Assembly (NCBI GenBank): GCA_032718475.1
Contig: JAUCBJ010007123.1
Span: forward strand, 1-54,575
Direction of reading: 5' to 3'
DNA length: 54,575 nt
From: Nemertoderma westbladi
Lineage: Eukaryota > Xenacoelomorpha > Nemertodermatida > Nemertodermatidae
A program made the translations under genes and the position numbers. The notes below the pieces were generated by a model. That model made no database searches. It saw only the letters and a program-made list of their open reading frames with translations, and was not told the origin of the DNA. Shown here piece after piece: positions 10,870-21,803 of this stretch (within the stretch, counting starts at the first letter, position 1; every line of letters starts with the position of its first letter).

Positions 10870-11560
10870 AACTGTCAAGTTTCAACTTAAGTGGATTGTA
10901 AATAACAATTCGAGAAAATATTCACTTTCGGAAATTTCACCCTCTACCTGCAGACTGGTGAAATGCAGACGGCGTTGCATTTCTGAAATGCCTGCTTCTC
11001 AAGTTTCAGCTTAAACGGATTGTAAATAGCAAAGTTGGAGAAGATGTTTACTTTCAGACATTTCGCCCTCTAGCGTTAGACTGTGGAACTGTAGACGACT
11101 CTGCGACTCCGTAAAGATACAGCCTATGCTGTAGTAGATAGGCCTACCTACCAAGTTTGAGCTCAAAATAATTAAAATCAACCCAAAGAGATCAGGTTTT
11201 CACTACACACAATTCGCCCTCTAGCGGCAGACAAGGAAACTGTAGACGACTCTGCTTCTCAGTAAAGATACAGCCTATGTTGTAGTAGATACCTACTGTA
11301 CCAAGTTTCAGTCTAAACGGATTGTAAATAACATATTGTAGTTGGAGAAGATGTTCACTTTCAGACAGTTCGCCCTCTATCGGTAGACTGGGGAACTGTA
11401 GATGACTCTGCCTCTCCGTAAAGATACAACCTATGCTGAAGTAGATGCCTACCAAGTTTCAGTCTAAACCGATTGTAAATAACAAAGTTGGAGACGATTT
11501 TCACTTTAAGACTATTAGCCCTATAGCGGCAGACGGGGGAACTTCAGACAGCTCTGAGTA
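10870..11560. repeat. Diverged ~120-155-bp tandem repeats
   Basis: Units start with a caagtttca-like word near 10878, 11001, 11153, 11309 and 11454. Each carries cggattgtaaataac, a ttcgccctcta word, and a ctgtagacgactctgc word. They are diverged enough that no frame is conserved. A 22-C tract (10828-10849) precedes the array. Confidence 0.85.
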
Positions 11561-11699
11561 TTACGTTGCAACGAGTTAGGGCGAGACTTCTAATCGAGAT
11601 ACTGAGTGAATCATTTTCTCATGATCTACCAATGTGAGCTGGGTAATAGTGTGTGTACTGGCTTTTAATGTTGGCATACATAAATAGTAAGGGTCAATC

Positions 11700-13230
11700 T
11701 CAGAAATAATGTGACATAGAAGGACATACAAGATACAAAGTCCTTTAACACTTACTTTCGTGGCACCAATAAATCAGATGAAACAGCGAAATGAGCACAA
11801 TAGTGATGTCCAACGGGGTAATTTTGAACTCTGTAGTGTGGAATGTGCTGAGTCCCATTCCCATACGAAAGAAATAAGACTATTAGAATATGACAATAAC
11901 AATGAGCATCTGAATAACGAAAACCTCTGCCATATCATGTGTTCTGATTCGGGGAAGAGATAAACTTTTATCTAAAAGGTATCAGTAGGACGCATGACGA
12001 TGATGAAGTTGCAAACTATATTGAGTCTCTAGGTGTGGTGATCGACAGGATTACAACAAGGAATCATGGGGATTCAAGAAGCATGAAGTTAACAATTGCA
12101 CAACAAAATTGCAATCTGCTAACTACAAGACGGTATCTGGTCCGAAGGTATTGTTATTGAAAAATTGAATTACTATATGCAAGCACATAGACAATCTTAC
12201 ACAGATAAGGGGGGTCTGGCTAGGGATCGGTGGTATTCCTAGTAGTCCTGGAGGGAATGGCAGGTGCTCGGCTAATGTCTGCCAAGGAATCACAGGTACC
12301 TACAGTATGAGAATGTTAAGAATCCCCACAATAATGTAAATGTAAGTTTCGGAACATATAACCGCAATGGTCTATTGGATAGGTCGGATTTTGTGGATTG
12401 GCTTTTATATGTAATATAGATTTTCTGTAATTACAATTGTGGTTAAATGTCACTTGAGTTTAATTTGGCTGTTATGAAACATATACCTCAAAAGGATGGC
12501 TGTGAATCAATCTGCAATGACAAGTACAGAGAGTTATATTAAATTTATGTATCGATTATCTGCATTAATAAATAATGAAAGTGATGTTATGCCAATAATA
12601 GTAACAGACTCAAATGCGGATTAGGTCATATAAAAATAATGCAACAAAACGAGGACAACTGCTCCTGAATTATATGCAGGATAATGGTCTTACAGCTGTC
12701 TGTGGACACCTAACATGTATTTAGTGGACCATGTTATACATTTTATGGTCGAGGGAGTGTATTTTTTACGAAAGGTTTCGAGGCTCACTCGTTGAATGAA
12801 GTTGATAATCATTCTGATCATGTTCCCTTTACTGCTGAACTTCAAATTGCCTTAAGAATGGAAAAAGTACCAACAAAATCCAAGCAGTTTTTGCAAAAGA
12901 TTTAACTGGGAAAAGGCAACAGACGTCATGATAAGGAAATATAACGAATCTGTTAACATTAATCTCGAGGGGTTGACAAAGGGATATGATGATAAAACCT
13001 CTGAATTATGGTCATCTATGGAGATAATTTGTGATTCAGCCAAAGAAAAAATTCCTATTAAAGGACGCATAAAAATAACAAGAGACCTTCGTCTGCGAAA
13101 TGGGAAAGTTAAAGGAATCTACAACTTTATCTACAGTATCTATCTAAACCTCTACTTCGATTCGAATATGAACTGCAAATGTTAAATGTGAGGGTGACAA
13201 CTTTCAGCATCAACAGGCCTTCAAACAATC
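11700..13230 (+). pseudogene. Decayed non-LTR retrotransposon (ORF1 tail and endonuclease remnants)
   Basis: Near 11985-12150 the frame reads THDDDEVANYIESLGVVIDR and a later VRRY. This matches the C-terminal ORF1 region of LINEs (GR-x-T-x-DD-x(I/V)-x-x-YI-x-SLGV). At 12540-12860, in several frames, come an IIVTDSNAD block, GRGSVFF and NEVDNHSDHVPF, equivalent to the GDFN and SDH regions of AP-like endonucleases. About 12900-13185 continues as linker (85 codons open). There are many stops and frameshifts and no RT. It is an old, inactive copy. Confidence 0.55.
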
Positions 13231-14460
13231 CAAGCGTTCAGTAAAGCGACTAAGAAATTATCTCTCTAGGCAACGGATATTGGGGGAGACCATGACCTAC
13301 TATATACGACCATGAATGCTGGAATCTACCTACTAAATTTTAGAATAAAAATAAATTTAGAATTTCTAATTGCAAAACCGCATAAACTATAATATTCTTA
13401 TAATTATCCAGCATAATTCTCATCAGCATTGTCAGTCCTACAGTCCTATGAATTTACGCATCTCGTTAATATCAAAGTTGTTGACTTCCAGCTCTTCGGG
13501 AGGCTTGTTGCTGGTGGTATTACTTTTCAACGTGTGCCGTACGTATCCACGTACTGTATGTGCGTACGTATCCACGTATTTATACATTACTGAGCGATTT
13601 GACATACGCGTATGCATACGCGTAGTCGAATACTCTGTTTCCTGATTGGTCCAGATAAGATACGAGAGAAATGTCATGCAAAGCGCTTAGGCCTCCAGTC
13701 AGTCAGTCAGTTAAATTAGATTTGACACAGAGCCCAGGGCTGCAGGGGACCGGTACATACAGTTTAATATGCTAAAAAGCCGAAACAACTGGAAACACAT
13801 CACAGATACGATTTGGAATACTATTCCCCAGTGGCTGAGGCGTTGCGTAGGGGGGTTGGGGGGGAGTCGACCCGGGCGTGCGCAGGCCAGAGGGGGCGAA
13901 AAATAAGCCGGAGCCAAGCTTTTAATACTGTAATTTATGTGTTGAAACCCCTTATTTTGTCTGTTTGTTGACCGCACGAAAATTAAAATGTTATTACCAA
14001 CGACAGAACCATAGATTGTATATGGATACTCACATCAACTCAACATCTTCACCGAATTATTGTCTTCTGTTACTAATTTCTTCCACTCTCTTTCAATATA
14101 CTGTATAAACAGTCCTAATGGTAGCCTCTTTCGGAATTAGCAGTAAATCACCTAGCTGTTTATGATCTATTTGTCTATTTTCTTTTTATTATTCATTTTA
14201 TTAATTTCGGTTTTTATTTTAATTAATTGTCTACAGTAGTTTAGTAATAAGTTCAAAGATTTTCTTTATAATTTTAAATATTGTCAATTTTATTTATAGT
14301 TTTAAATATTCTCTGTCTTAGTTATGATTTTAAATATTGACCATTTTAGTTATAATTTTAAATATTGTATATATAAATATTATAAATATTATATTATATA
14401 TATTATTATTATAATAATATTATTTAGTAATATTATAATATTATATTATAAATATTATAT
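13231..14460. other. Noncoding DNA with left inverted-repeat arm and AT microsatellite
   Basis: 13508-13660 is the inverse of 17883-18095 (listed separately). A G-rich patch lies at 13848-13900. 14200-14460 is almost pure A/T built from taaatatt and attataat words; the LINE starts abruptly at its end. No credible gene is present. Confidence 0.6.
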
Positions 14461-15192
14461 ATTGAAATCGCCGTAACTGACAATTACTTAGTTCTTAGAA
14501 CGAATGCTGCATACATACTAGCTTTTTACTTTAACCCTGAGACAAGTATAGAGGATATTCTGCTTTCTATCAGCGAGGCGCTTACCTTCACTAATCCTGA
14601 AGTACCGATTATACTTGGAGGTGATTTTAATTGTCGAATCGACGACAGAGCAACTGGAACCCGCGGAACTGACCTCAGGACCAACCTGCAAATCCTGGGA
14701 TTTACGGTGCAAAACAAATCTTCAGAGTGTACTTACTATTCTCCACAAGGAACGAGCACCATCGATCTCTATTACACACGCGTCCCCTCAGACATTGAGG
14801 TGCGTGCGTCGTCTGTAACTATTAGATTACACCCAATTCGTAAACACCAACGGGTTGATTTACATATTGTTATAGCCTTTAACAACGAGTATATTGATAA
14901 ACCAGCTCCTCAACTATCACGAAAGTTAAACACTAATATCCTAGAAGAAGAACTCCGAAAAAATGATATCATTTCCTATCTGCTCGAAGGTGAAATAGAT
15001 ACAGCGGTTGATAATATCAACAACACAATCTCAGCAGCTTCACAGAAGCACCATAAATCCCGCTCTCATCATCAACCCTGGTACGATGACGAGTGCAAGT
15101 CGAAGAAACGTGAACTCATGTCAATCCTGCATGAACAGCGTGTCTACTCCAATAATGTTACAGGTTATTTGGTCTCTTCGGAAAGAATATAA
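14461..15192 (+). pseudogene. LINE endonuclease domain (partial)
   Basis: The frame is open through this segment. It contains VPIILGGDFNCRIDD (the GDFN motif with catalytic Asp and Asn), the conserved STIDLYYTR block, and RKHQRVDLHI where endonucleases usually have SDH. SDH is therefore substituted. The N-terminal catalytic N and E motifs are lost to truncation. A linker with HHQPWYDDECKSKKREL follows, a typical post-endonuclease signature. The frame then shifts near 15165. Confidence 0.85.
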
Positions 15193-16252
15193 GCGTCTTA
15201 TCAAAGTTAAAATGTTAGCACATAAAGAAGAGCTTCTACTAAACAGACTCCGCCAATCCGAGATAACCCATTGGTCATTGTGGAAAGATGCAAGGGTCGC
15301 AACTGTAGCTCCAATAGATCTGAAAATTCTAGAACAGCATTTTGAAACTCTTATCGGCCAAAACGAAACATCACCAGAATCACCACCAAATCAACCATTT
15401 TTCACACCGGTACCAGGTGAAAACGAATCGGACGATTGGTATAATCAGCCATTCGGTGAAACAGAGGTGAACAACGCCATCAACAGAACAGCAAATGGGA
15501 AAGCTTGCGGCACAGATGGTCTGTTCTATGAACATTTCAAGCAAGTGATACCTTACATGATCACCATCCTAGTGTTATTGTTCAACACATGTCTGAATGT
15601 GAGTTACATTCCCCAGATTTGGAAGACCAGCATTATAAAAATATTATATAAAGGCAAGGGTAGCTACAGCGACCCCGGAAACTATAGGGGGGTGGCCATG
15701 ATATGTGTACTTTTGAAGATATTTACATCAATGATAAATGCACGTGTTATATCCAAGATAAAGACTATGTTACCCACAGAGCAATATGGGTTCATTACCG
15801 GGCGGTCGACGAGGCAGGCACTTAAGAAATTCATAGAGTTTGTAAATGTCACTGTGCATAATACTAACTCCAAACCGGTATATGCCGTCTTTGTTGACTT
15901 CAGAAAGGCGTTCGACTTGGTCGATAGAAATATATTGCTGTATAAGATGTACACACAATTTGGAATAAAAGGGAAGTTATTTCAACTTATTCGGGCAATC
16001 TTTAATAACTCTGTTAAAATCTATGATGGTATTAAATACTCTTCACCAATAGTCCAATTACGTGGAATACTACAAGGTGACTGTTTTTCACCAACTGGTT
16101 TCATCATGTTTATTGCGGATCTCTCGACTTTACTCCGACGTATAGGATCGGCACTACTATTTATATTTTTCGCAGATGATCTTGTTCTCTATTCTACAGA
16201 AAAAGAAGCTATCCAAGCTGGGCTAGATCAACTATATGAATGGTGCAACTAA
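15166..16252 (+). pseudogene. LINE reverse transcriptase domain
   Basis: RT signatures run in order: NGKACGTDGLFYEHFK, WKTSIIKILYKGKG and NYRGVAM, EQYGFITGRSTRQAL, AVFVDFRKAFDLVDR (first catalytic Asp), LRGILQGDCFSPTGF, and FFADDLVLYS (the catalytic Asp pair, with F instead of the commoner Y). The catalytic residues look intact, but a stop right after YEWCN (16250-16252) breaks the ORF in the thumb and the next segment continues in another frame. RNA-templated DNA synthesis would be the ancestral role. Confidence 0.92.
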
Positions 16253-16254
16253 AT

Positions 16255-17034
16255 AAAATGCATGTAAATTTAGATAAAACAAAAATTATCAAATTCCGGC
16301 GTGGTGGAAGACTGGCTAAGGCTGATGTGTTCAAATACGGGGGCCTCCCAATAGAAATAACTAACCGGTACACCTACCTAGGGGTCACTCTACAACCTAC
16401 ATTGTGCTTTACCCAACACATTGAGAATAAAAAACAACGGTCCTACACTCTAATAGGCTGCTTGAGAAATCTGAACCTCGTCTCTATCAAAACTGGTGTA
16501 AAAATCTTCAAAATGAAAATATACCCCGCCGTAACTTACGCTTTCCCGGAAATAGCTCCACATTTGACAGTCTCAAATCTTAAAGAACTGGATAAAATTA
16601 AATCTACCTTTCTAAAACGCCTATTATCACTTCCGACAAACACATCGTCTACCCTGGCTCACAACCTTACCAACTGCAAAACCCTCACCGAAGATATATG
16701 TGAGCAGTATCCCAATATTATCAACCCAGCCGCATTAGAACTCTACCGCAATTTTCGAACGGAAAGGGATAATAACTTCTCAGGTCAAGGGTATATATTG
16801 GGGCCAGCCTTCAAGTCTAACGTCTGGAGATCCACTAATCAAAGGAATCGCCACATAATAACAAGAACAACCGCGCATGGTTTCCACCATATAATTTGCT
16901 CCACAACAACCCTGTTTCATGAAAGAATGCAAACTTGCACGTGCAAATATTGCGGTAACAGCGCCGAGGACCTTTACCATGTTCTAGAATGCTCGAGCTC
17001 ACCTGAACTTTCATCTCTAGCGGCACAATAATAG
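16255..17034 (+). pseudogene. LINE ORF2 C-terminal segment with zinc-ribbon-like motif
   Basis: It resumes the RT protein after a one-base frame change, reading MHVNLDKTKIIKFRRGG and NRYTYLGVTL, the usual RT-thumb region. It ends with CTCKYCGNSAEDLYHVLEC, the C-x2-C...H-x4-C motif found after the RT in many LINEs and thought to bind nucleic acid. The stop is at 17029-17031. Confidence 0.85.
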
Positions 17035-17214
17035 TCTACAATAAAGATAAAGGCCTAAGGTTACGCAAAATGTTAACAGATTTTTATATGAATGTATAAT
17101 ATAAATTTTATTAATTTTATTTTATTGAGTATCTTATGTAAATATTTGAATGAATCGAAATAAAGGTCTCCATTTGCCCCGCGAGGGGGCGCAGTTTAAA
17201 AAAAAAAAAAAATA

Positions 17215-18638
17215 AATATTATATATATATATATATTAACTACTGTACCGTTATTTATATCTAGCCCATGTCATAAATATATTTCATTCCAGAAAATCTA
17301 TATATTTAATTTATAATTCAATTTAATAATGAAACAAAGTAGGGTTTAGTAGTCAATGGGAGCGGCAGCCAATGTCGTAAATATTCCTTCCAGAACAGTA
17401 TTTATTTAACATGGGGCGTGTGCAGTTCATTAGTGACACAGACAAGGAGACACATACTATCAGACTGTAGTAAATTTAAGGTGAGTTGATTCTATTGCTG
17501 TATTCCTGTATTGGATGTCTGACTCGACGGCTGTGGCTGGGGTATCCCAGTGCGAGCGTATACAATACAATACCAATATGCAATAGGACTTCCCTTTCCC
17601 TTAATAATGGTAACACAATGTAATTAATATATTATTTATACTCTGTCAGCTCTGTAGGCCTAGTGTATTATTTTTTCAGTGAAAACAAAATTCACTATCT
17701 CAATGCTGAATGCAACAATGACACACCGACTGACACTGACATACCTGACCACCAGACTACAGCAATTATACTGCCTGACAGACTAATGCAGTAATGCAAA
17801 ACACCACGGTACTGTAATAATAGGCCGGCCTACAGCCTGACAGCAGCTACAGAGACACTGTTGACTTGACAATAATCATCTAGACCAATCAGGAAACAGT
17901 ATTCGCCTACGCGTATGTCTGTATGTGAAATCGGTCAATGTAATGCAGTAACTGCTGAACTGAGTAATGTATAGACAGGACAGATAGATACGTGGATACT
18001 GGGATACGTACGCACATATACCTGCATACAGACATACAGCTGTACAGGCGTACCTGCGTACGTGGATACGTACGCACATACGTTGAAAAGTAAAACCCGA
18101 ATATCCCCCCCCCCCCCCGCGCTGTTTGCCCTGTCGCCATAGACAGACTGACAGATAGACTTAAGTAGGCTGTAGGCCTATAGTACAGTAGTAAATACTG
18201 TAATACAGTAATACTGCAGTAGGCGGCCTACCGGCTGACCGGTAGCCAGTACTTTCTGACTTTACAGCTTTAACTTGGATTTATTTGTTTGTTTTTTGGT
18301 TAGGCTGTTAGGGTTAGTCAGTTAGTTTGTCAGGCCCACACCCTAATTAAAACTGTCATGTAACCAGTAACTGTGTAACCCTAACCCTCCAGTCCAGCCT
18401 GGCCTGACAGTCAGTAAGTCATACTGTCATAAGCCTAATCATGCTAACAGTCGTGCTACGTACTGACGTACTGACGTACCGTAGGCCGCAAGGCAGGTAG
18501 GGGCGCAGGCCTATAACAGTAGGCCTATAAAACAGTAAAACGTAAAACCTAGTTTCGTTCTGTAGTTTTTTTTAATTTAAAAAACTTATGCAAGAATGCA
18601 ACTGACTGACTGACAGACAGACTGACTGATGCAAAGAA
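17215..18638. other. Noncoding, repeat-poor DNA between LINE and TIR element
   Basis: It begins with an (at)n stretch after the LINE tail. It contains the right arm of the 13.5/18.1-kb inverted repeat, a 14-C tract (18105-18118), dispersed taggcctat and actgtaata words, and a tgac/tgacagac microsatellite at 18595-18630. No gene is supported. Confidence 0.6.
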
Positions 18639-19177
18639 CAGTCGGGGAGAAGTTCAAATTTCAACTGAGTTGAAATTTAAAACTTTTTTTTTTAAATAAA
18701 ATTCAACTTTTAAGTTGTAAATTCAACTCTAAAATGGCAGGAGGCGCAGAAGGCCCTCCTGCACAGAAGGGGTGTTTTCATTGTTTATATGGATGTAACT
18801 CGAAAAATTAACCTTCATTACCGATGGAATAAAAACTTTAACCGTCGGGAACACTTTTTTTTAAACATTTTAAGTGATTACATTTGCAAATTACTGAATT
18901 AGCTGACTGGCTGAAATACAATACTACAGGAATTTATAAGATGTATTTAATTACCGCTGAATGTCATAATTATTATACAATGGAATGCCAGTAATGGATT
19001 CCAATTCCATATTTCAGTATTTCAAAAGCTACTCCAGTAGGTACTCCAAAAGTTGAATTTTAAAAAAAAGTTGAATGTTAAACTCTACTCCAAAAGTTGA
19101 ATTTTAATAAAAAGTTGAATTTTAAAAATTAAAGTTGAAATTTCAACTCAGTTGAAAATGTAACTTCTCCCCGACTG
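18639..19177. mobile_element. 539-bp TIR element with 5-bp target duplication
   Basis: The element begins cagtcggggagaagtt and ends with the exact inverse aacttctccccgactg. Both sides carry aagaa (18634-18638 and 19178-19182), a possible 5-bp target-site duplication. Subterminal tracts (caactgagttgaaat type) are also inverted. The interior is AT-rich and noncoding, so the element would need a transposase from elsewhere. A CAG start and 5-8-bp duplications fit hAT-like elements, but the superfamily is not proven. Confidence 0.75.
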
Positions 19178-19438
19178 AAGAAACTAAACCAATTTTTTGC
19201 CTTTAAAATTATTAGCAGTCGCAGCCAGCCAGTGCAGTACAGCAGTCTGGCAGTAGGGCCTATTTTTATTAAATTATAGGCCTAATACAGTAATATTAAA
19301 TTATTAGATTAAATTATTACATATTACAGTACTGCAGTCTGGCACTATTATACAGTTATATTAAATTATTATTATTAAAAGTTGTTATCACATTATTTCT
19401 GTATTTATTATCAACACTCTTTTATCAGCTGAGTAGAA

Positions 19439-20383
19439 ATGTCTGGATTTGAACTTCATTCGGTTCATTGTCCACCACAACCAGCGATTCCAATCCCGCT
19501 GGGGGAAACAACCATTGGTCGGGGCCCATTGCTGGCAGTAACGGATGCAAAGGTATCTCGAAAACACGCTGTCCTCCACACCACCAGCGATGGGCGACTG
19601 TGGGTGAAACCCACACATCACAATCCGACCTTCTATAAACCTAACGGAGAAATAACGTTTCACGTGTTGGAAAGGGATTGTTGGCAGGAAGTTAAGCATA
19701 AGGAAATGATATCCTTATTGCCAACGACCCTTGCTTATGAAGTAATAGCACCTAAAATTTACGACAGTGACGCCACAGACACTGAGTTAATTTCCCAGGA
19801 CCAAGGTAGTGAGAGTGACAGTCACTCCCATTATAACGAATCAGAAGAAGAGGACGATCGCCCTGAGTGTGGTTACGGTACGTCGTGCTACCGGCTCAAC
19901 CCGCAACACCGGGAGCAGTTTAAGCACTCGCGCCCTCCGCCATCCCCCCCGGTGAGCACCGGTACTACTGTGACGGTCGCAAACCAGCCGTCTACGAGTA
20001 ACCACGGTAACGGTGGCAAAACAAAACAAAAACAACATCCGAAGAAGAGAAAGAAGGACGAGGATGGGGAGGATGATGAGTTAAACGAGTACGATTTCGA
20101 CGACTCTTTTATCGACGACGATCGGGACGTTGGCACCGACGAAGATTTCCTTCCCAGCTGTTCGCTGACGCCCCCTGTGGGTGCTCGCCGAACTCGCTCC
20201 ACTCGCTCCCATAAAAAGCTTAAAGTGAATTACAGGGACATTAGTGAATCTAGTGAAAGTGGTACCGATACTGATAGGGAAGACTCTTCGGATACGGATT
20301 TGGACATTACCAACAAAGAAACCAACAGTCTCTGTAGAGACGCAATTCGCTTCCTTAAAAACAGTAAAATGCACAAGAAGTAG
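19439..20383 (+). CDS. APLF: APLF-like FHA/PBZ histone-chaperone protein (single exon)
   Basis: A 314-residue intact frame. Residues 1-~105 form an FHA domain (GETTIGRGPLL, then VSRKHAVL with the phosphopeptide-binding Arg, Ser and His, then KPTHHNPTFY) that resembles APLF and PNKP. One PBZ zinc finger at ~140-165 (PECGYGTSCYRLNPQHREQF then KH) has C-x5-C-x6-H-x5-H spacing and should bind poly(ADP-ribose). A basic KKRKK patch is a likely nuclear signal. The acidic NEYDFDDSFIDDD segment matches the APLF histone-binding tail, and the protein ends with a short basic helix. APLF acts in end joining with Ku, XRCC4 and LIG4. Vertebrate APLF is ~510 residues with two PBZ fingers; here the linker, the Ku-binding motif and one finger are not visible. 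TAF9 follows 332 bp downstream on the same strand. Confidence 0.9.
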   Translation: MSGFELHSVHCPPQPAIPIPLGETTIGRGPLLAVTDAKVSRKHAVLHTTSDGRLWVKPTHHNPTFYKPNGEITFHVLERDCWQEVKHKEMISLLPTTLAYEVIAPKIYDSDATDTELISQDQGSESDSHSHYNESEEEDDRPECGYGTSCYRLNPQHREQFKHSRPPPSPPVSTGTTVTVANQPSTSNHGNGGKTKQKQHPKKRKKDEDGEDDELNEYDFDDSFIDDDRDVGTDEDFLPSCSLTPPVGARRTRSTRSHKKLKVNYRDISESSESGTDTDREDSSDTDLDITNKETNSLCRDAIRFLKNSKMHKK

Positions 20384-20715
20384 AATTTATATATTTAAGT
20401 TTTATAGACTTTTTTTTATTTTCACCAACAGGTTGCAGGGTTGGACTAAACGGAGTTTATCATGTAATTATAATTTTACGAAATACAAACTGAAAGTTTT
20501 ATTTTATATTAATATAGTATGATTTATTGAGTTGGTGAATATGTCTATATCTATGTGAGAGGATAAAGAATTAGTATACGATTTTCCTGGCAATCAAAGA
20601 TAACTGTTGTAAGTGATGGATAATGGAAGAAGCAACTAGGAATTAATCGAGTTTTGATTGTTCTTTCCGCACCTGGATATTATCGATACCGTTGTTGGAG
20701 TTACGGAAACCAGTA
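20384..20715. other. Intergenic gap between APLF-like gene and TAF9
   Basis: AT-rich, 332 bp. It must hold the APLF 3' UTR and the TAF9 promoter or 5' UTR. No canonical AATAAA is obvious; ataaag at ~20563 is a weak candidate. The tight spacing leaves read-through or a shared transcript possible. Confidence 0.5.
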
Positions 20716-20964
20716 ATGGATACTGATAGTCCCGGTGCTAACGGTGATACTTCCATTCCCACCGCCGGTGAACTCAGCGGGAACACCGATAATGGCGCCA
20801 CCACCGGTGGTGGTGCATCGAACACCGGCGGTGCTCCGGGCGGTTACGTTGCGGCGGGTACCGGTACCAGCGCGCCAACAGGGTCGCCAGCCAGCGTCCC
20901 CAAGGACGCCCAGGTTATGGTCTCTATCCTTAAAGACATGGGAGTCACAGAGTACGAACCTCAG
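20716..20964 (+). CDS. TAF9: TAF9, exon 1
   Basis: Eighty-three codons from the ATG at 20716 (G at -3 and +4) to a donor GTACAA after CAG. TAF9 is a histone-fold subunit of TFIID and SAGA that pairs with TAF6. Residues 1-60 are a Gly/Thr/Pro-rich, low-complexity leader, much longer than the short N-terminus of vertebrate TAF9. The conserved part starts at [20 protein letters not shown], the first helix of the histone fold. The phase-0 junction joins EPQ to VINQMLEF in exon 2. The full spliced protein is 251 residues (83+60+108), close to the ~264 of human TAF9. Confidence 0.95.
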
Positions 20965-21623
20965 GTACAAAACATATTCAGCTGTTTAAAATATTATTTT
21001 TTACGAAATCACGTTGTATATAATATATTATCCCAGTGGACATTAGGTTTGTATTAAATGTCATAAAATAATTAATTATTTACTGGCTGTCTTACTGTGG
21101 TGGGCCGATTTATAGAACAAATTTAAATTTAAAAGCAAAATTTAGGTTTTGGCTAATTGTCATTCTACAGCTGCGTACCGGTGTACCTTTTGCTGACTGC
21201 CTGATTTTTTTTGGTTATAGAGTGACTACTGACTGTTAAAGTGATCGACGATCCCTTTAACAGTCAGTAGTCATTCTATTACTCTGTCACTCTATCGTTT
21301 ATTGTTTTGGTTAGAAAAGCACGACTCTGTAACTTGCTCCTTTCCATCAAGTGGTGAAGTGGCCGTTTATTGTTTTGGTTAGAAAAGCATGTCTCTGTAA
21401 CCTGCTCTTTTCCCTCTATTGGTTTATGACGTGTGTTACTTATTTATGGAGAGAAAAAAATGTTTATGAAAAAAGGTTGTAAAATAAGAAGTGTTTCAAC
21501 GAACGGTCCCCAAAATAATTATACTCTTAAGTTGTCCCCTTTCAACTAACTAACTAAATGTTTATTTATTTCAATCAGTTTTACCTCTTCTGTTAGCTAT
21601 AAAGTAGGACGTTATTATCGCAG
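20965..21623 (+). other. TAF9 intron 1
   Basis: A 659-bp phase-0 intron, GT at 20965 and AG at 21622-21623. It contains a strong hairpin (arms 21222-21243 and 21254-21275, gtgactactgactgttaaag type). It also holds two copies of gtttattgttttggttagaa followed by a tctgtaac word (21296 and 21365), a repeat that also occurs inside the hAT-like element at ~45290. Confidence 0.9.
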
Positions 21624-21803
21624 GTTATTAATCAGATGTTAGAATTCTCATATAAATACGCGACTACGGTTCTGGAGGACGCTAAAACCTACTCGAACCA
21701 CGCGGCCAAACAGTCGATAGACGCGGACGACGTTAAACTAGCGATACAGTGTAAGCTGGATACCTCGTTCAACTCGGTGCCTCCAAGAGACTTCCTGGTC
21801 GAG
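21624..21803 (+). CDS. TAF9: TAF9, exon 2
   Basis: Sixty codons in phase 0 between an AG acceptor (cgcag) and a GTCAGT donor. It encodes the core of the histone fold: [20 protein letters not shown] (the long alpha-2 helix), then [16 protein letters not shown] (alpha 3) and PPRDFLVE. This is the most conserved TAF9 region and places the gene with TAF9/TAFII31 beyond doubt. Confidence 0.96.

Larger units (their letters stand above)
14461..17212 (+). mobile_element. 5'-truncated non-LTR retrotransposon (LINE) with poly(A) tail
   Basis: The copy begins within the AP endonuclease and ends in a 15-A tail (17198-17212). It is truncated at an AT-rich tract. Frame order is 14461 to ~15165, then ~15166-16252, then 16255-17031, so two frameshifts interrupt ORF2. 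The 3' UTR (17032-17197) ends in a GC-rich patch, cgcgagggggcgcag, before the tail. The target-site duplication is obscured by flanking AT repeats. The clade is not assigned. Confidence 0.92.
13508..18095. repeat. Inverted repeat pair enclosing a LINE
   Basis: Left arm 13508-13660 (acttttcaacgtgtgc, gtacgtatccacgta words, tacgcgta, ctgtttcctgattggtc) is matched in inverse by 17883-18095. The right arm has extra internal GTACGT-rich units. The arms are ~4.2 kb apart and the interval holds the LINE at 14461-17212. It could be a TIR element with a nested LINE, or two inverted copies of a dispersed repeat. Confidence 0.6.

Noticed and set aside
18375-18395. Telomere-like taaccctaaccct
   Set aside because: Only two units in ordinary sequence; no array.
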